Shown one piece after another: positions 30,777-39,228 of a stretch of DNA of 64,000 nucleotides; positions within the stretch are counted from its first letter, which is position 1, and every line of letters starts with the position of its first letter. The stretch is from the NCBI RefSeq assembly GCF_026914285.1, contig NZ_CP113864.1:2418501-2482500 (forward strand), written 5' to 3'. The notes below the pieces were generated by a model. The model was not told the origin of the DNA and ran no database searches. It saw only the letters and a list, made by a program, of their open reading frames with translations. Source of the DNA: Caldicellulosiruptor naganoensis. Lineage in GTDB: Bacteria; Bacillota; Thermoanaerobacteria; Caldicellulosiruptorales; Caldicellulosiruptoraceae. Both the position numbers and the translations under genes were made by a program.

Positions 30777-30803
30777 ATTTACTTCCTAACTTTTGCCGTG
30801 GCT
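30766..30803 (-). terminator. Terminator upstream of the A2 locus
   Basis: agccacggcaaa (30766-30777) pairs with tttgccgtggct (30792-30803), 12 perfect pairs, with a run of T on the minus strand. It would stop transcription from the Cys-rich gene at 31098-31337. Confidence 0.85.
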
Positions 30804-30879
30804 AACTTCCTTTTGATTTTACTTACCTTCGTTTTACTCATCTAAAAAATTTGACACTCTGTATAAAAGGGTAGGGAAT

Positions 30880-31070
30880 ACAACTGCTACATAGACCGTA
30901 AGTGGTTGAAATATCAGGAATACATCTTTGCAAAACTAAATCACGAAAAAGACAGAGTAGTTAAAAGCAAAAAATCTCAGTGTATCAATGGTTAGCAGAG
31001 CAAGATACAACAGCAAATTTACCAGGAACCATACTCCAACAGCAAATGAAATTTTTCAAAGTACTGTTTT
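30880..31070 (+). pseudogene. Possible coding relic, perhaps transposase-derived
   Basis: One plus-strand frame reads YIDRKWLKYQEYIFAKLNHE and continues to KSKKSQ; after a shift another reads YQWLAEQDTTANLPGTILQQ and a few more residues. The second part faintly recalls the N-terminal helical region of OrfB/TnpB transposases. There is no start codon and no intact frame. Offered only as a relic. Confidence 0.25.
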
Positions 31071-31097
31071 AAGCATTTTCCCACCTTCCCCAACCTG

Positions 31098-31337
31098 TTA
31101 TTTTGGATTCTGCGCTTGTTGCAGTATCTGTTGAGCTCTTTCTAACTGGTTGGGGAAGAGGTCTGGTGGAACATATTCTTTACCCAGTTTTTGTGCGACT
31201 ATCCATCTTGCACAGCTTTCCTTACCTTCTCCTTGTCCCAGACAATACCTTCTTTTGTAGAGTTGAGCAATTGCAGGCATATTAGCCATTCTGTCGTTAA
31301 AAAATGGACATCCTGTAAGGTTTGGACACTCAGCCAT
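31098..31337 (-). CDS. Small cysteine-containing protein of unknown function
   Basis: 79 residues: MAECPNLTGCPFFNDRMANM, then YKRRYCLGQGEGKESCARWI and a Gln-rich C-terminus. Four cysteines in two pairs (C4, C9 and, after ~20 residues, C32, C42) could bind a metal or an Fe-S cluster. AAGGGGGT precedes the ATG. I recall similar short proteins (ECPxxxxCPFFND) in other Clostridia but know no function. It is followed by the 30766-30803 terminator, so it is probably monocistronic. Confidence 0.75.
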   Translation of the reverse strand: MAECPNLTGCPFFNDRMANMPAIAQLYKRRYCLGQGEGKESCARWIVAQKLGKEYVPPDLFPNQLERAQQILQQAQNPK

Positions 31338-31503
31338 ATGATATACCCCCTTCCTTGTGGATTAATTGTTAGCAACAAAGAGCAGGGCTTAAAACCCTGT
31401 TGTAACCATTGACTTTTCATGTGTTTTGACGTAATGTATCACAAATACATCGTAATATGGATTACTGAAGACTTTGTGTTTGCTGTAAATTTTCATCACA
31501 ACC

Positions 31504-31549
31504 CAGCGCAGGAGACTCCATCCTCTTTAAGATGGAGAGGAATGCGCTG
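31504..31549. repeat. Two-tier hairpin beside the IS607-type element
   Basis: Outer arms cagcgca (31504-31510) and tgcgctg (31543-31549); inner arms ctccatc (31516-31522) and gatggag (31531-31537). It lies 4 bp outside the element end. Such hairpins occur at the ends of IS200/IS605-type elements and their guide RNAs, but it is absent beside the other copies, so it may belong to an older relic. Confidence 0.4.
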
Positions 31550-31559
31550 TTTCCTGGTT

Positions 31560-31929
31560 AACCAAACTGTGCAATTTTGCACAGCCGTCCCTGTCCCAAG
31601 AAACAGGAACTCGCACCCTTACAGGTCTTCCCCACTTGCCCTGAAATCAAAAGCGATTTCAAGACAGACATATCACGCAGGACTCTGTCAGGGGAAAGTA
31701 GACTTACCACCGCTACCCTGAGAACTTGCCAGAGATTGTGGTCCTCACCACACAACTACCCGCACTTGTTCCATCCAGAGACACAAATAGCCTCCCTGGC
31801 TCACCCCCAGAGCTTTGTAAAATCCCTATCACCCTATCTATCGCTTTGAGTTGCTCTCTCCTAACGTTCGGGTTCTTAACTACCTTCTTTACGTATTCCT
31901 TTAGATCTTCCAGGCTGTTTGTATCAAGC
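31560..31929 (-). ncRNA. Putative TnpB guide RNA (omega RNA) region
   Basis: The sequence between the tnpB stop and the element end is well conserved among the copies at 31560, 42330 and 57080 (runs such as gacagacatatcacgcagga and gggaaagtagacttaccacc are unchanged). A diverged trace remains at 26573. In characterised TnpB systems the guide RNA is made from exactly this place. Assignment is by position and conservation only. Confidence 0.45.
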
Positions 31930-31946
31930 CTACCAAGAAGCAGCAT
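31713..31946 (-). CDS. Out-of-frame C-terminal extension of TnpB (copy 1)
   Basis: 77 codons whose ATG overlaps the tnpB stop (LYAASW* against MLLLGRLDTN). The product, LGRLDTNSLEDLKEYVKKVV then RREQLKAIDRVIGILQSSGG, reads like the natural continuation of TnpB past IPHKLY. The same overlapping arrangement is present at 42563-42796 and 57310-57543. It is either an old frameshift spread with the element, or a separate, coupled reading frame. Confidence 0.5.
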   Translation of the reverse strand: MLLLGRLDTNSLEDLKEYVKKVVKNPNVRREQLKAIDRVIGILQSSGGEPGRLFVSLDGTSAGSCVVRTTISGKFSG

Positions 31947-33096
31947 ATAATTTGTGCGGTATCCTTTCTCTCAAGCCAAGTCCTCTTCGCGCTATTACAT
32001 ACCCTGCCGCAATATCCTTGCTCACCATATACTGCGGTGCATACTTCAACATCCCTATCACAGAAGTATACGCCGGGTCTACTTCTATAACCTCTATCCC
32101 TTCTCGCTTTGCCAGAAGTTTCACCTTCTCCAAAAGTGACCTGCTCCCAAAATAGTGTCTTATCCGTCTTGATTTTCTACCTGAAAAGTCGCCTCTTCTG
32201 CCCCTGTCCTGTATGCTAAGACTCTCTATCACTATCGCTTTTTGCTTCTCTTTCGCCATTTGTACTATCATGTGTGCATACTGCCACCTGTAATACTCCC
32301 TCTTGCTTGAGCTCCCACTCTCAAGCTTCTCAAGTGGTATTCTGCCATATCCCAGAAGCTGTCCATGCTCATCTGTTTCTACCCATGCAACATTCTTTGG
32401 ATATGCGTTAGTGTCTATCCCTATAACTCCATTCACTTTTGTTATCTTAGCCTTTGGAAATTCCTCTTCAACAGTGAAATAGGCATATACTACACCACTT
32501 TTAAGTTTCAGCTCAGCAGAATAAGGCTGTCCAGAAATACTTATCGCCTCAAGAAGTTGATTCCTATCAATATACGTTCCATCTTTCATCTTCCATCCAG
32601 GCTGTATCGTCGCATATACATAATCCCTTTCTCCCACGCTGATTCTAAGTCTTGCACAATCTTCACCTGTCTCAATCCTTGTATTGAGATTCCCTTTCTT
32701 GCTCCTGTCTCCTCTTGAGTACAGATTCCCCTTCCTTTTCTCCTGCCACTTTCGTTGAAGTTTCCTATATACCTTGCCGTTTATGTGTCGCCTCCTTAGT
32801 TTTTCAAAAAGTTGCCTACCACCAAAAATGACCTTTTCAGGATTTTCTCCTCTTTCTTTGCATGAGGTCAAAATGCTTTTTGCTTTCATTATTGCATCAT
32901 CAACGTATCGGGAATTAAGATTGAAAATTCCCTGCAGCTCTCTTTTGAGTTCATCCCTTTTATGCCCTTCTAGCAGTCTTTTGTATGCATACCTCATACA
33001 AGAGGACCATCTTCTCATAAGGTCTAATACCTTTTGCTTATCTTCGCTGCTGTCAAAAATTAGCTTCGCCTGAACTGTTACCACCTCTTTGTCCAT
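31930..33096 (-). CDS. tnpB: TnpB, RNA-guided nuclease-like protein of IS607-type element
   Basis: 388 residues from the ATG at 33094-33096 (behind GAGGA). TnpB proteins are RuvC-type nucleases guided by an RNA from the element end and are ancestors of Cas12. The RuvC pieces are visible: Asp in VNGVIGIDTNAYPKNVAW (~residue 230), Glu in KAIVIESLSIQDRG (~290), Asp in QYMVSKDIAAGYVIARR (~360). The Cys4 zinc finger usual between the last two is absent, with only AYTSVIGMLKYAP there. A basic N-terminal half (KWQEKRKGNLYSRGDRSKKG) fits RNA binding. This copy has all three acidic positions. Confidence 0.85.
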   Translation of the reverse strand: MDKEVVTVQAKLIFDSSEDKQKVLDLMRRWSSCMRYAYKRLLEGHKRDELKRELQGIFNLNSRYVDDAIMKAKSILTSCKERGENPEKVIFGGRQLFEKLRRRHINGKVYRKLQRKWQEKRKGNLYSRGDRSKKGNLNTRIETGEDCARLRISVGERDYVYATIQPGWKMKDGTYIDRNQLLEAISISGQPYSAELKLKSGVVYAYFTVEEEFPKAKITKVNGVIGIDTNAYPKNVAWVETDEHGQLLGYGRIPLEKLESGSSSKREYYRWQYAHMIVQMAKEKQKAIVIESLSIQDRGRRGDFSGRKSRRIRHYFGSRSLLEKVKLLAKREGIEVIEVDPAYTSVIGMLKYAPQYMVSKDIAAGYVIARRGLGLRERIPHKLYAASW

Positions 33097-33544
33097 AAAT
33101 CCTCGCTGCAAAAGATGTTACTATCGCTATTAAGTCCTCTGCCAGTTCTCTGTTAATTTCTTCTTCGTTTCCTCTGCCATTTAACACTACAAGTTCTACC
33201 CCAAAACTCTCCATGAAAAACTTAAGATATTCAAATCTAAACCTTGCAAGCCTGTCAGGATACTCTATTACAACTTTTGTAACTTCTCCTCTTTTGATTT
33301 TGTTCAAAAGTTTTAATAGTCCTCTCCTGTTTTCATCTACTTTGCTGGCTATTTCAGATATAACTTCATACTGCCAACCTTGCAACTTGGCATTTTCTTC
33401 AAGTCTTCTAATTTGGTTTTTAAGGTACTCTTCTTGCTTTTTAGTGGAGACTCTTGCATACAAAACAACGGTTGGTTTTGGTTTTTCCTCTATCATACCC
33501 AGTAGTTTTTCTATGTCTTCTTTTTTATACCTTCTCCTTCCCAT
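33053..33544 (-). CDS. tnpA: Serine recombinase TnpA of IS607-type element, lacking its start
   Basis: 163 codons from the ATG of MGRRRYKKEDIEKLLG. The resolvase core is clear: VVLYARVSTKKQEEYLKNQI with the nucleophilic Ser, then KVVIEYPDRLARFRFEYLKF. Family members begin ~35 residues earlier with a MerR-type helix-turn-helix. That part is present in frame here (SISRRTLINWEKEGLITPLR) but is cut off by a TAG just before it, with a frame change before that. The copy at 58386 has the same defect, so the recombinase probably lacks part of its DNA-binding domain. Confidence 0.85.
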   Translation of the reverse strand: MGRRRYKKEDIEKLLGMIEEKPKPTVVLYARVSTKKQEEYLKNQIRRLEENAKLQGWQYEVISEIASKVDENRRGLLKLLNKIKRGEVTKVVIEYPDRLARFRFEYLKFFMESFGVELVVLNGRGNEEEINRELAEDLIAIVTSFAARIYGQRGGNSSGEANF

Positions 33545-33712
33545 AGGTAGCCTGAGAGGTGTTATTAACCCTTCCTTCTCCCAGTTTATTAGTGTTCTTC
33601 GGCTGATACTCTATATCTTATTAACCTTTTGCACACTTAGCAATATCTAACATCACCTGATTAAAATTATACCTTTTTGCATTGTTATTTTCAACTGTTG
33701 TGACCTCCTCTG

Positions 33713-33750
33713 TATAAAAAATAACAGGGAAGGTAAAATGCCTTCCCTGT
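33713..33750 (-). terminator. Terminator of the B1 gene
   Basis: acagggaagg (33724-33733) pairs perfectly with ccttccctgt (33741-33750), followed on the minus strand by ttattttttat. It starts at the B1 stop codon. Confidence 0.9.
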
Positions 33751-34413
33751 CTACTGTGGATATATATTTCTCTCAATAGACCATGTAAGGCTTGCGTCGC
33801 TTGTCCTAAAAATACCAATTCGGGGTGTTGCATTTAAGTAACTTACCTGGGCAGTAAAGCTTAGCTTTCCGTCTGCTGTCAGCACACAGTTCTCTATTTT
33901 CTTTTCTCTGAGGTGTAAAATTCTGTATATCTTTGTTTTGTCGGGGCCGGGTGGGTCTACTAATGTGGCTGTGAACGTGTTTACAGGCACGTTGTCTTTT
34001 ACAAGTGTGTTGACCTCAAATGACTGATCGTCTATTTTTACTTCAAACGGGAAAAATATTTTGCTGTCTGTTAATGAGTTGTAGTTTATAGCAGAGATAT
34101 TTGATTCTTCAGATGGGTTTGACCTTCCTGCTTTTTCAAACATGAAATATACTGTGTAACTTATAGAGTTCTGACCAATTTGTAGATTTTCAATTTTGTA
34201 AGGCGATTCGTACCTTATTCCTGCATTTCTGTACCTTACAACTCTTGCATATGGGTCTTTGAAACTGACTCCTGTTGCAGGTACAAACTCAAGGTTGTAA
34301 CCTTTGAGAACTACTGCAGTGTATGAGTTTCCCTCAGCATCGTATTCTGTTTTTGTATCGTAAACAGGCACTTTTCTGTAGTATCCAATGTCCCATATTC
34401 TGACATCTATTTT
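33751..34413 (-). pseudogene. 3' fragment of exported protein B1 (after IS1634-type insertion)
   Basis: Frame reads KKIDVRIWDIGYYRKVPVYD and on through beta-rich sequence to LTWSIERNIYPQ and the stop at 33751. The first nine codons duplicate those ending the middle fragment at 36396 (a 27-bp target duplication), so the two were one gene. A start inside the IS end (34452) could give a 233-residue fragment. No known domain. Confidence 0.8.
34387..34413. repeat. 27-bp target-site duplication, left copy
   Basis: Identical to 36396-36422 and directly abutting the inverted repeat of the IS1634-type element. Confidence 0.9.
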
Positions 34414-34553
34414 CTTGACTTTGTCAGTTAAGAGGTGTTTTTGAGCTAACAAAAAATAACAAAGTCTTAATTTATGCGGGTTTCAAGAAGAGAAAAATAA
34501 AAAATTTTAAAAAATGTAGGGACAAATTTTAGCTTAATATATACTGAATTTGC

Positions 34554-34582
34554 TTGACTTTTTAAATATTTTGTGGTACAAT
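34554..34582 (+). promoter_or_regulatory. Transposase promoter inside the IS1634-type element
   Basis: TTGACT (34554-34559), 17-bp spacer, TACAAT (34577-34582), 30 bp above the transposase ATG. Confidence 0.7.
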
Positions 34583-34611
34583 ATAACAAACTATCTTCAA
34601 GGAGTTGCCAT

Positions 34612-36315
34612 ATGTTTGTCAAAATTACTAATGCTGGCGGTTATCAGTATGTTAGGTTAGTCGAAAATTACCGTGAAAATGGTAAAGTAAAGCAAAGAGT
34701 ACTATTTAACTTTGGTAGACTTGATATTCTCAAAGATGACCCCGCTTTTAAAAACATTGTAAAAAAACTATCTGATATTGTCGCTGAAACAACTACTGAG
34801 AATGCAAAAGCTGTTACTATTGAATCTGAAGAAGATATTTCGGATGCAGTTGTAAAAAACTGGGGATACATTGTATACAGAAAGTTATGGCAGGAGCTTG
34901 AAATTGATAAGTTTTTAAAAGGGAAAGCAGCAAAAGAGAGAAAGATAAAATTTGATGTAGACAAAGTAAGTTTTTTAATGACCATACAGAGATTGATAGA
35001 GCCAATGAGCAAACTAAGAACTTATCATCAGAGAAGCAAATATTTTGGATTTGAAGAGGATATAGATTTGAATCAATTGTACAGGTGTTTAGATTTTCTT
35101 GACAGTGTAAAAGAAGATTTAGAGACATACCTGTATCAGAGAAATAAAGACTTATTTAAGATGGTAGTTGATGTAGTGTTTTATGATGTGACGACAATAT
35201 ACTTTGAGAGTTGTAGAGCGGATGAACTTAAAAATTTTGGGTTTAGCAAAGACAACAAGGTAAATGAAGTGCAAGTTGTATTAGGGCTTTTGGTGGACAA
35301 AGAAGGCAGACCGATAGGGTATGAACTTTTTCCTGGTAATACGATAGATAGCAAGACGATGGTAAAGATACTGAGGAAGCTGAAGGAAAAATTTAGTATA
35401 GATAAGATAATAATAGTAGCAGACAAAGGGCTTAACAGCAGAATAAATTTAAAGATGATAAAAGAAGCTGGGTACGACTATATAGTAGCAAGCAGATTAA
35501 AGAATGCAAGTAAAGAAATTTTAGATGAAGTTTTTAATGAAGAAGGATATAAAAGACTTGATGGCAAAAGATGTTTGAATGCTGAAGAAATTTATGGTGA
35601 TGAATTCAAATATAAGGTATTGGAAAGAACAAATATTGTCAAGGATGAAGAGGGTAAAGAGTTCAAAATAGAAGAGAATTTGATAATAACGTATTCAAGC
35701 AAGAGAGCCAAGAAAGACAAAGAAGACAGAGAGAGATTGGTAAGAAAAGCCAAAGAGCTTTTAGAGAACAAAGGAAGCATAACAGCCTTAGAAAAGAAAG
35801 GTGCAAGGAAATATTTGAAGAAGAAATCAAAATCAGAAGAATATGTATTGGATGAGGAAGCGATAAAACGAGATGAGAAATTTGACGGTTATTATGCAAT
35901 TCAAACGAGCAAAAAGGATATGGATGTAGAAGAGGTTTTAGGAGCATATCACGATTTATGGAAGATAGAACAGTCATTCAGAGTAATGAAAAGCTGTTTA
36001 GAAGTGCGACCGATATATCACTTTACAGAAAGCAGAATAAAAGGACATTTTGTGATATGTTTTTTGGCATTTTTACTGCAAAGGACATTGGAATATATTT
36101 TGAGGAGAAAAGGTAAAGGAATAAGTAGTGAAAGGATAATGGAAGCAATATATTCAATGAACTTTTTTGAAATAGAGATAAAAGGGAAGAAATATTTGAT
36201 AAAGCAAAAAATTGAGGGAGAAGCTGGAGATATACTGAATGTAATGAAGATAAAGGGTCCAAAAAACTTCATGACATATGAGGAAGGCTTAGAATTTATT
36301 GGTATTAGCAAATGA
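34612..36315 (+). CDS. IS1634-family DDE transposase
   Basis: 567 residues from ATG 34612 (MFVKITNAGGYQYVRLVENY), with AAGGAG at 34599; the longer frame start at 34573 lies inside the promoter. The RNase-H-fold catalytic residues are recognisable: Asp in VFYDVTTIYFES, Asp in IIVADKGLNSR, Glu in HDLWKIEQSFRVMKS. The frame is intact and ends 80 bp inside the right terminal repeat, so this element may be active. Confidence 0.92.
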   Translation: MFVKITNAGGYQYVRLVENYRENGKVKQRVLFNFGRLDILKDDPAFKNIVKKLSDIVAETTTENAKAVTIESEEDISDAVVKNWGYIVYRKLWQELEIDKFLKGKAAKERKIKFDVDKVSFLMTIQRLIEPMSKLRTYHQRSKYFGFEEDIDLNQLYRCLDFLDSVKEDLETYLYQRNKDLFKMVVDVVFYDVTTIYFESCRADELKNFGFSKDNKVNEVQVVLGLLVDKEGRPIGYELFPGNTIDSKTMVKILRKLKEKFSIDKIIIVADKGLNSRINLKMIKEAGYDYIVASRLKNASKEILDEVFNEEGYKRLDGKRCLNAEEIYGDEFKYKVLERTNIVKDEEGKEFKIEENLIITYSSKRAKKDKEDRERLVRKAKELLENKGSITALEKKGARKYLKKKSKSEEYVLDEEAIKRDEKFDGYYAIQTSKKDMDVEEVLGAYHDLWKIEQSFRVMKSCLEVRPIYHFTESRIKGHFVICFLAFLLQRTLEYILRRKGKGISSERIMEAIYSMNFFEIEIKGKKYLIKQKIEGEAGDILNVMKIKGPKNFMTYEEGLEFIGISK

Positions 36316-36395
36316 TGTAGTGACAAAATTGAGGTCCATATTTTGTCAATCCCAGTCCTCCCAAGCTTTTTGAGCTTCAAACTGACAAAGTCAAG

Positions 36396-36422
36396 AATGT
36401 CCCATATTCTGACATCTATTTT
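36396..36422. repeat. 27-bp target-site duplication, right copy
   Basis: Identical to 34387-34413; directly follows the right inverted repeat of the IS1634-type element. Confidence 0.9.
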
Positions 36423-37429
36423 TACATATGAGTGTCGTTTTGAGTCCATTGCCTGACTGCTTACTGTAGGATGGTATTTTGTATAGATAACGTTCCTGTC
36501 AAATTTGACTTTAGCTTTGTATGAAATTTTGCTTGACGCAGGAACACCTGGGCTGTGGGACGTAAAATTATATGGATTGTTTCTTTCTACTCTTTCATAA
36601 GTTCTGTAAACTATTTGTCCGTCCGGATACTGCAGTATCAAAACAACAGCCGCTGCTTCTCCTGCCTGATTTGTAACAGGTACAACATGGTGCATAAGAG
36701 TATTCACATCGTCAGGGTTTAACCCTGCCTGCAAAAATGCGTCTCTGAGGGTCTGTCCTCTCATGTCTGTAAACATATAATCACGAAACCATGTTTCAAA
36801 CCACTGCGTATCATTTGCATTTAGCTTTGTTTTTCCTTCTTTCAGCTCTTCATAGTACAGCCGCACAACTTCGCTGATATTCCTTGCAATTGGATTATTC
36901 CACGGGTCTTTTATAATTTTAACTTTGTCTGTTACAGCTCTGTAAGGAACATCAGGTGGAAATTTTATTTCTGACATAACTCTGCCTACATTGGATATCC
37001 CTGCATATCTGAACCATCCTCGAACAGCACCAGGAGTGTTCGGTTTTGCAGGAATGTATATAACTTCATCATTTTCATTTTTTACTTTTACCGCCCAGTA
37101 TGCTCCGTTTGGGTCTTCTTTAAAACCAGGCCTTTCTGAATAGTCAAAGTTCTCTTTTATATCTTCTGGGGAACCGTACACAGGAAGTCCATTGTGCAAA
37201 GCTGTAAGTTCATTGTTGAGGGGAAAGTGGTAGTATTCTATAGGGGTGTTTTCATAGTACTTAATTTCTACATAGTATCCGTCAGAATCATCGCCGTTGT
37301 AAAGTTTCTGCAGTGCTTTGTCTGTTAGATATTCTTTAATTACACTGGCTTCGACACGCTTTGGTTTCGGGTCTCCATACCCTGCTTTTGACTTTTGAGG
37401 ACATACAAAACATGAGGAAAATAAAAGCA
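36396..37429 (-). pseudogene. Middle fragment of exported protein B1
   Basis: Between the two IS elements the frame is continuous: CTTTTATTTTCCTC... as LLFSSCFVCPQKSKAGYGDP (rest of the signal peptide), then RVEASVIKEYLTDKALQKLY, WFRYAGISNVGRVMSEIKFP, and on to SYVKIDVRIWDI at the target duplication. About 344 codons. A TTG at 37197-37199 is a possible restart without a clear ribosome site. No domain is recognised; like B2 it is rich in aromatic and acidic residues. Confidence 0.8.
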
Positions 37430-37530
37430 GAGGCTGTCCAAAAACAATAATTTTTAATAACCAAAATCAAGCATTTGATGGTATTTAATGTTAATATTGA
37501 ACTATGCAGTAAAAAGCAAGAGGGTTGGCT

Positions 37531-39120
37531 GGCAATTTTGCCCCAACCCCCTATTATTATCTTCGCCAATCTTTCTATGTTATAGGCAATACAAACCAAA
37601 CTCTACTTTAGCTTCACACCCTTCATACCCCTGAGCAGGAATCTCCTAAACCCTTTATTGTTCTTTATTATCCCAAATACTGTCTCAACTTCTATCTTCC
37701 TTTTTTCGTAAATCTCTTCGCCTTCTCTACTTAACAGCCTTTGCCTCACCTCTTCCTTCAATTTCTCTAACCTCGGTCTTATACTAAATCTCTTCTTCCA
37801 TCTCTTACCTTTATAACATTTTTCTCTGTGTTCACAACCATTACAAATATCTTCACATTGATATACCTTCTCATAACTTACAAATCCTCTCTCATTTGCA
37901 CTTATCTTCGGATATAAGTATTTCACCTTCTTACCAGCAGGACAAATATATGCATCTTCTTCAGCTATGTACTCCCAGTTCCTTACATTGAAAATATCCT
38001 TCTTAAATCTTCTTGTCTGTTCCAAGTCAAATGTGTTATACTTAATGTAGCTATTTATGCCACATTCTTTCAGATGAAGGTAGTTTTCTTCAGACCCATA
38101 GCCACTGTCTGCTACAATGTTCTTTGGCATGAAACCTGTTATCTTCGTCACAAGCTCAAGGTGTTCCTTTAGACAGACAGTGTCTGTGGGACTTTGGTGG
38201 ATGCTAAAACCTATGACAAATCGGTTCTGTGTGCCGATTTGTACATTATACCCGGGTTTTAGCATCCCATTTTTCATATGGTCATCCTTCATCCTCATAA
38301 ATGTGGCATCATTGTCTGTTTTTGAAAAACTATTCCTGCCATTTAAGATCTGCTCATAAGACTCATATTTCTTGAGTCTTAATACGCAGTTGTTTTGGAG
38401 AGTTTTTACAAGCTTTTTCACTCTCCTTTCTTTCCTTTTGCTCCCAAAGTTAGCTTCTGCTATCTTTTGGGAGAGTTCTTCAACTTTTTGTTCAAGCTCT
38501 TGGCTATCATAATCAGCTTCTAAATTGACATCCAACTCGCCAAGAATTCTGTCTTCTTCCTCATTTATCCTCTCTATTTCATTAAGAATTTCTCTTACTT
38601 TTTCTCTTAATTTCTTTTTGTATGTTCTTGTACTTCTTGCCCATACAAATGTATACTTGTTCGCATTTGCTTCAATCTTTGTCCCGTCAAGGTAGTAATA
38701 CTCAAAGTTTACATACCCCAGTTTTACAAGAAGTTCAATAACTTGTGCGAAAATCTCTTCAATGCAATCACCTATTATCTCTTTTCTGAATCTATTGATA
38801 GTTCTGAAATCAGGGGTTTGAAGTTTTGAAAGCCACATAAAGGTTATATTCTCTTGAAGTGCTTTTGCTATCTTTCTTGAAGAGTATATCCCCTGTATGT
38901 AAGCATAGATAAGTACTTTCAAAAGCATCAAAGGATGGTAGCTGGAAGTCCCACCACCTTTGTATTTCTCTACTATGGTTGAGATATCTATTTTATCAAT
39001 GATTTTATCGATTGCTCTTACTAGATGAGTTTGAGGGATAAAGGCTTCAGGGTCGATTGGCATTATTAATTGGTTGGGGTTATATTCTTTGAAGACTATT
39101 TTATCATGTTTGCGTGGCAT
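37531..39120 (-). pseudogene. IS1182-family transposase with premature TAG
   Basis: 505 codons to TAG 37603-37605, after which the frame continues SLVCIAYNIERLAKIIIGGW. Family members have Trp at the stop position before the conserved SLVCIAYNIERL-type tail, so TGG to TAG is likely. DDE features: YYLDGTKIEANANKYTFVW, IVADSGYGSEENY, and Glu in KIEVETVFGIIKNNKGFRR, plus a Cys-rich insert CEDICNGCEHREKC. The lost tail is short, so activity is uncertain. Confidence 0.85.
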
Positions 39121-39196
39121 ATTAATCCTCCTTATGTAATCATTTCTGAGATATTATATCATAAATATCTTACAATGTAAATACAGTAAAAATAAA

Positions 39197-39228
39197 GAGG
39201 CTGTCACCTCATCTTTTTAGACAGCCTC
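39197..39228 (-). terminator. Hairpin terminator at the IS1182-type end
   Basis: gaggctgtc (39197-39205) pairs with gacagcctc (39220-39228). Read from A1 into the element it is followed by T-rich sequence, so it would block read-through transcription into the transposase. A TTTACA-17-TATAAT promoter for the transposase follows inside the element. Confidence 0.75.

Larger units (their letters stand above)
31553..33709 (-). mobile_element. IS607-type element, full-length copy 1
   Basis: Bounds come from comparing copies: the left end starts near cctggttaaccaaactg, the right end finishes at gttgtgacctcct. It encodes a serine recombinase (tnpA) and TnpB, overlapping by 44 bp, followed by ~370 bp of conserved end sequence. 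It lies between the Cys-rich gene and the terminator of B1. It lacks ~75 bp near its left end that the copies at 42327 and 57074 keep. Confidence 0.85.
34414..36395 (+). mobile_element. IS1634-type insertion sequence (1,982 bp)
   Basis: Ends are a perfect 16-bp inverted repeat: cttgactttgtcagtt (34414-34429) and aactgacaaagtcaag (36380-36395). It is flanked by a 27-bp direct repeat and carries one transposase gene. Inserted in gene B1, opposite to its direction. Confidence 0.95.
37430..39228 (-). mobile_element. IS1182-type insertion sequence (~1.8 kb)
   Basis: Terminal repeats gaggctgtccaaaaa (37430-37444) and, at the other end, tttttagacagcctc (39214-39228), which differ at one position. 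It carries one transposase gene on the minus strand and an end hairpin (39197-39228). Deleting exactly this interval joins the B1 start codon and signal peptide in frame, so no target duplication is visible. Confidence 0.88.

Noticed and set aside
37336-37599. Separate 87-codon gene beside the IS1182-type element
   Set aside because: It is the transposase tail after its TAG, running on into B1 sequence in the wrong frame.
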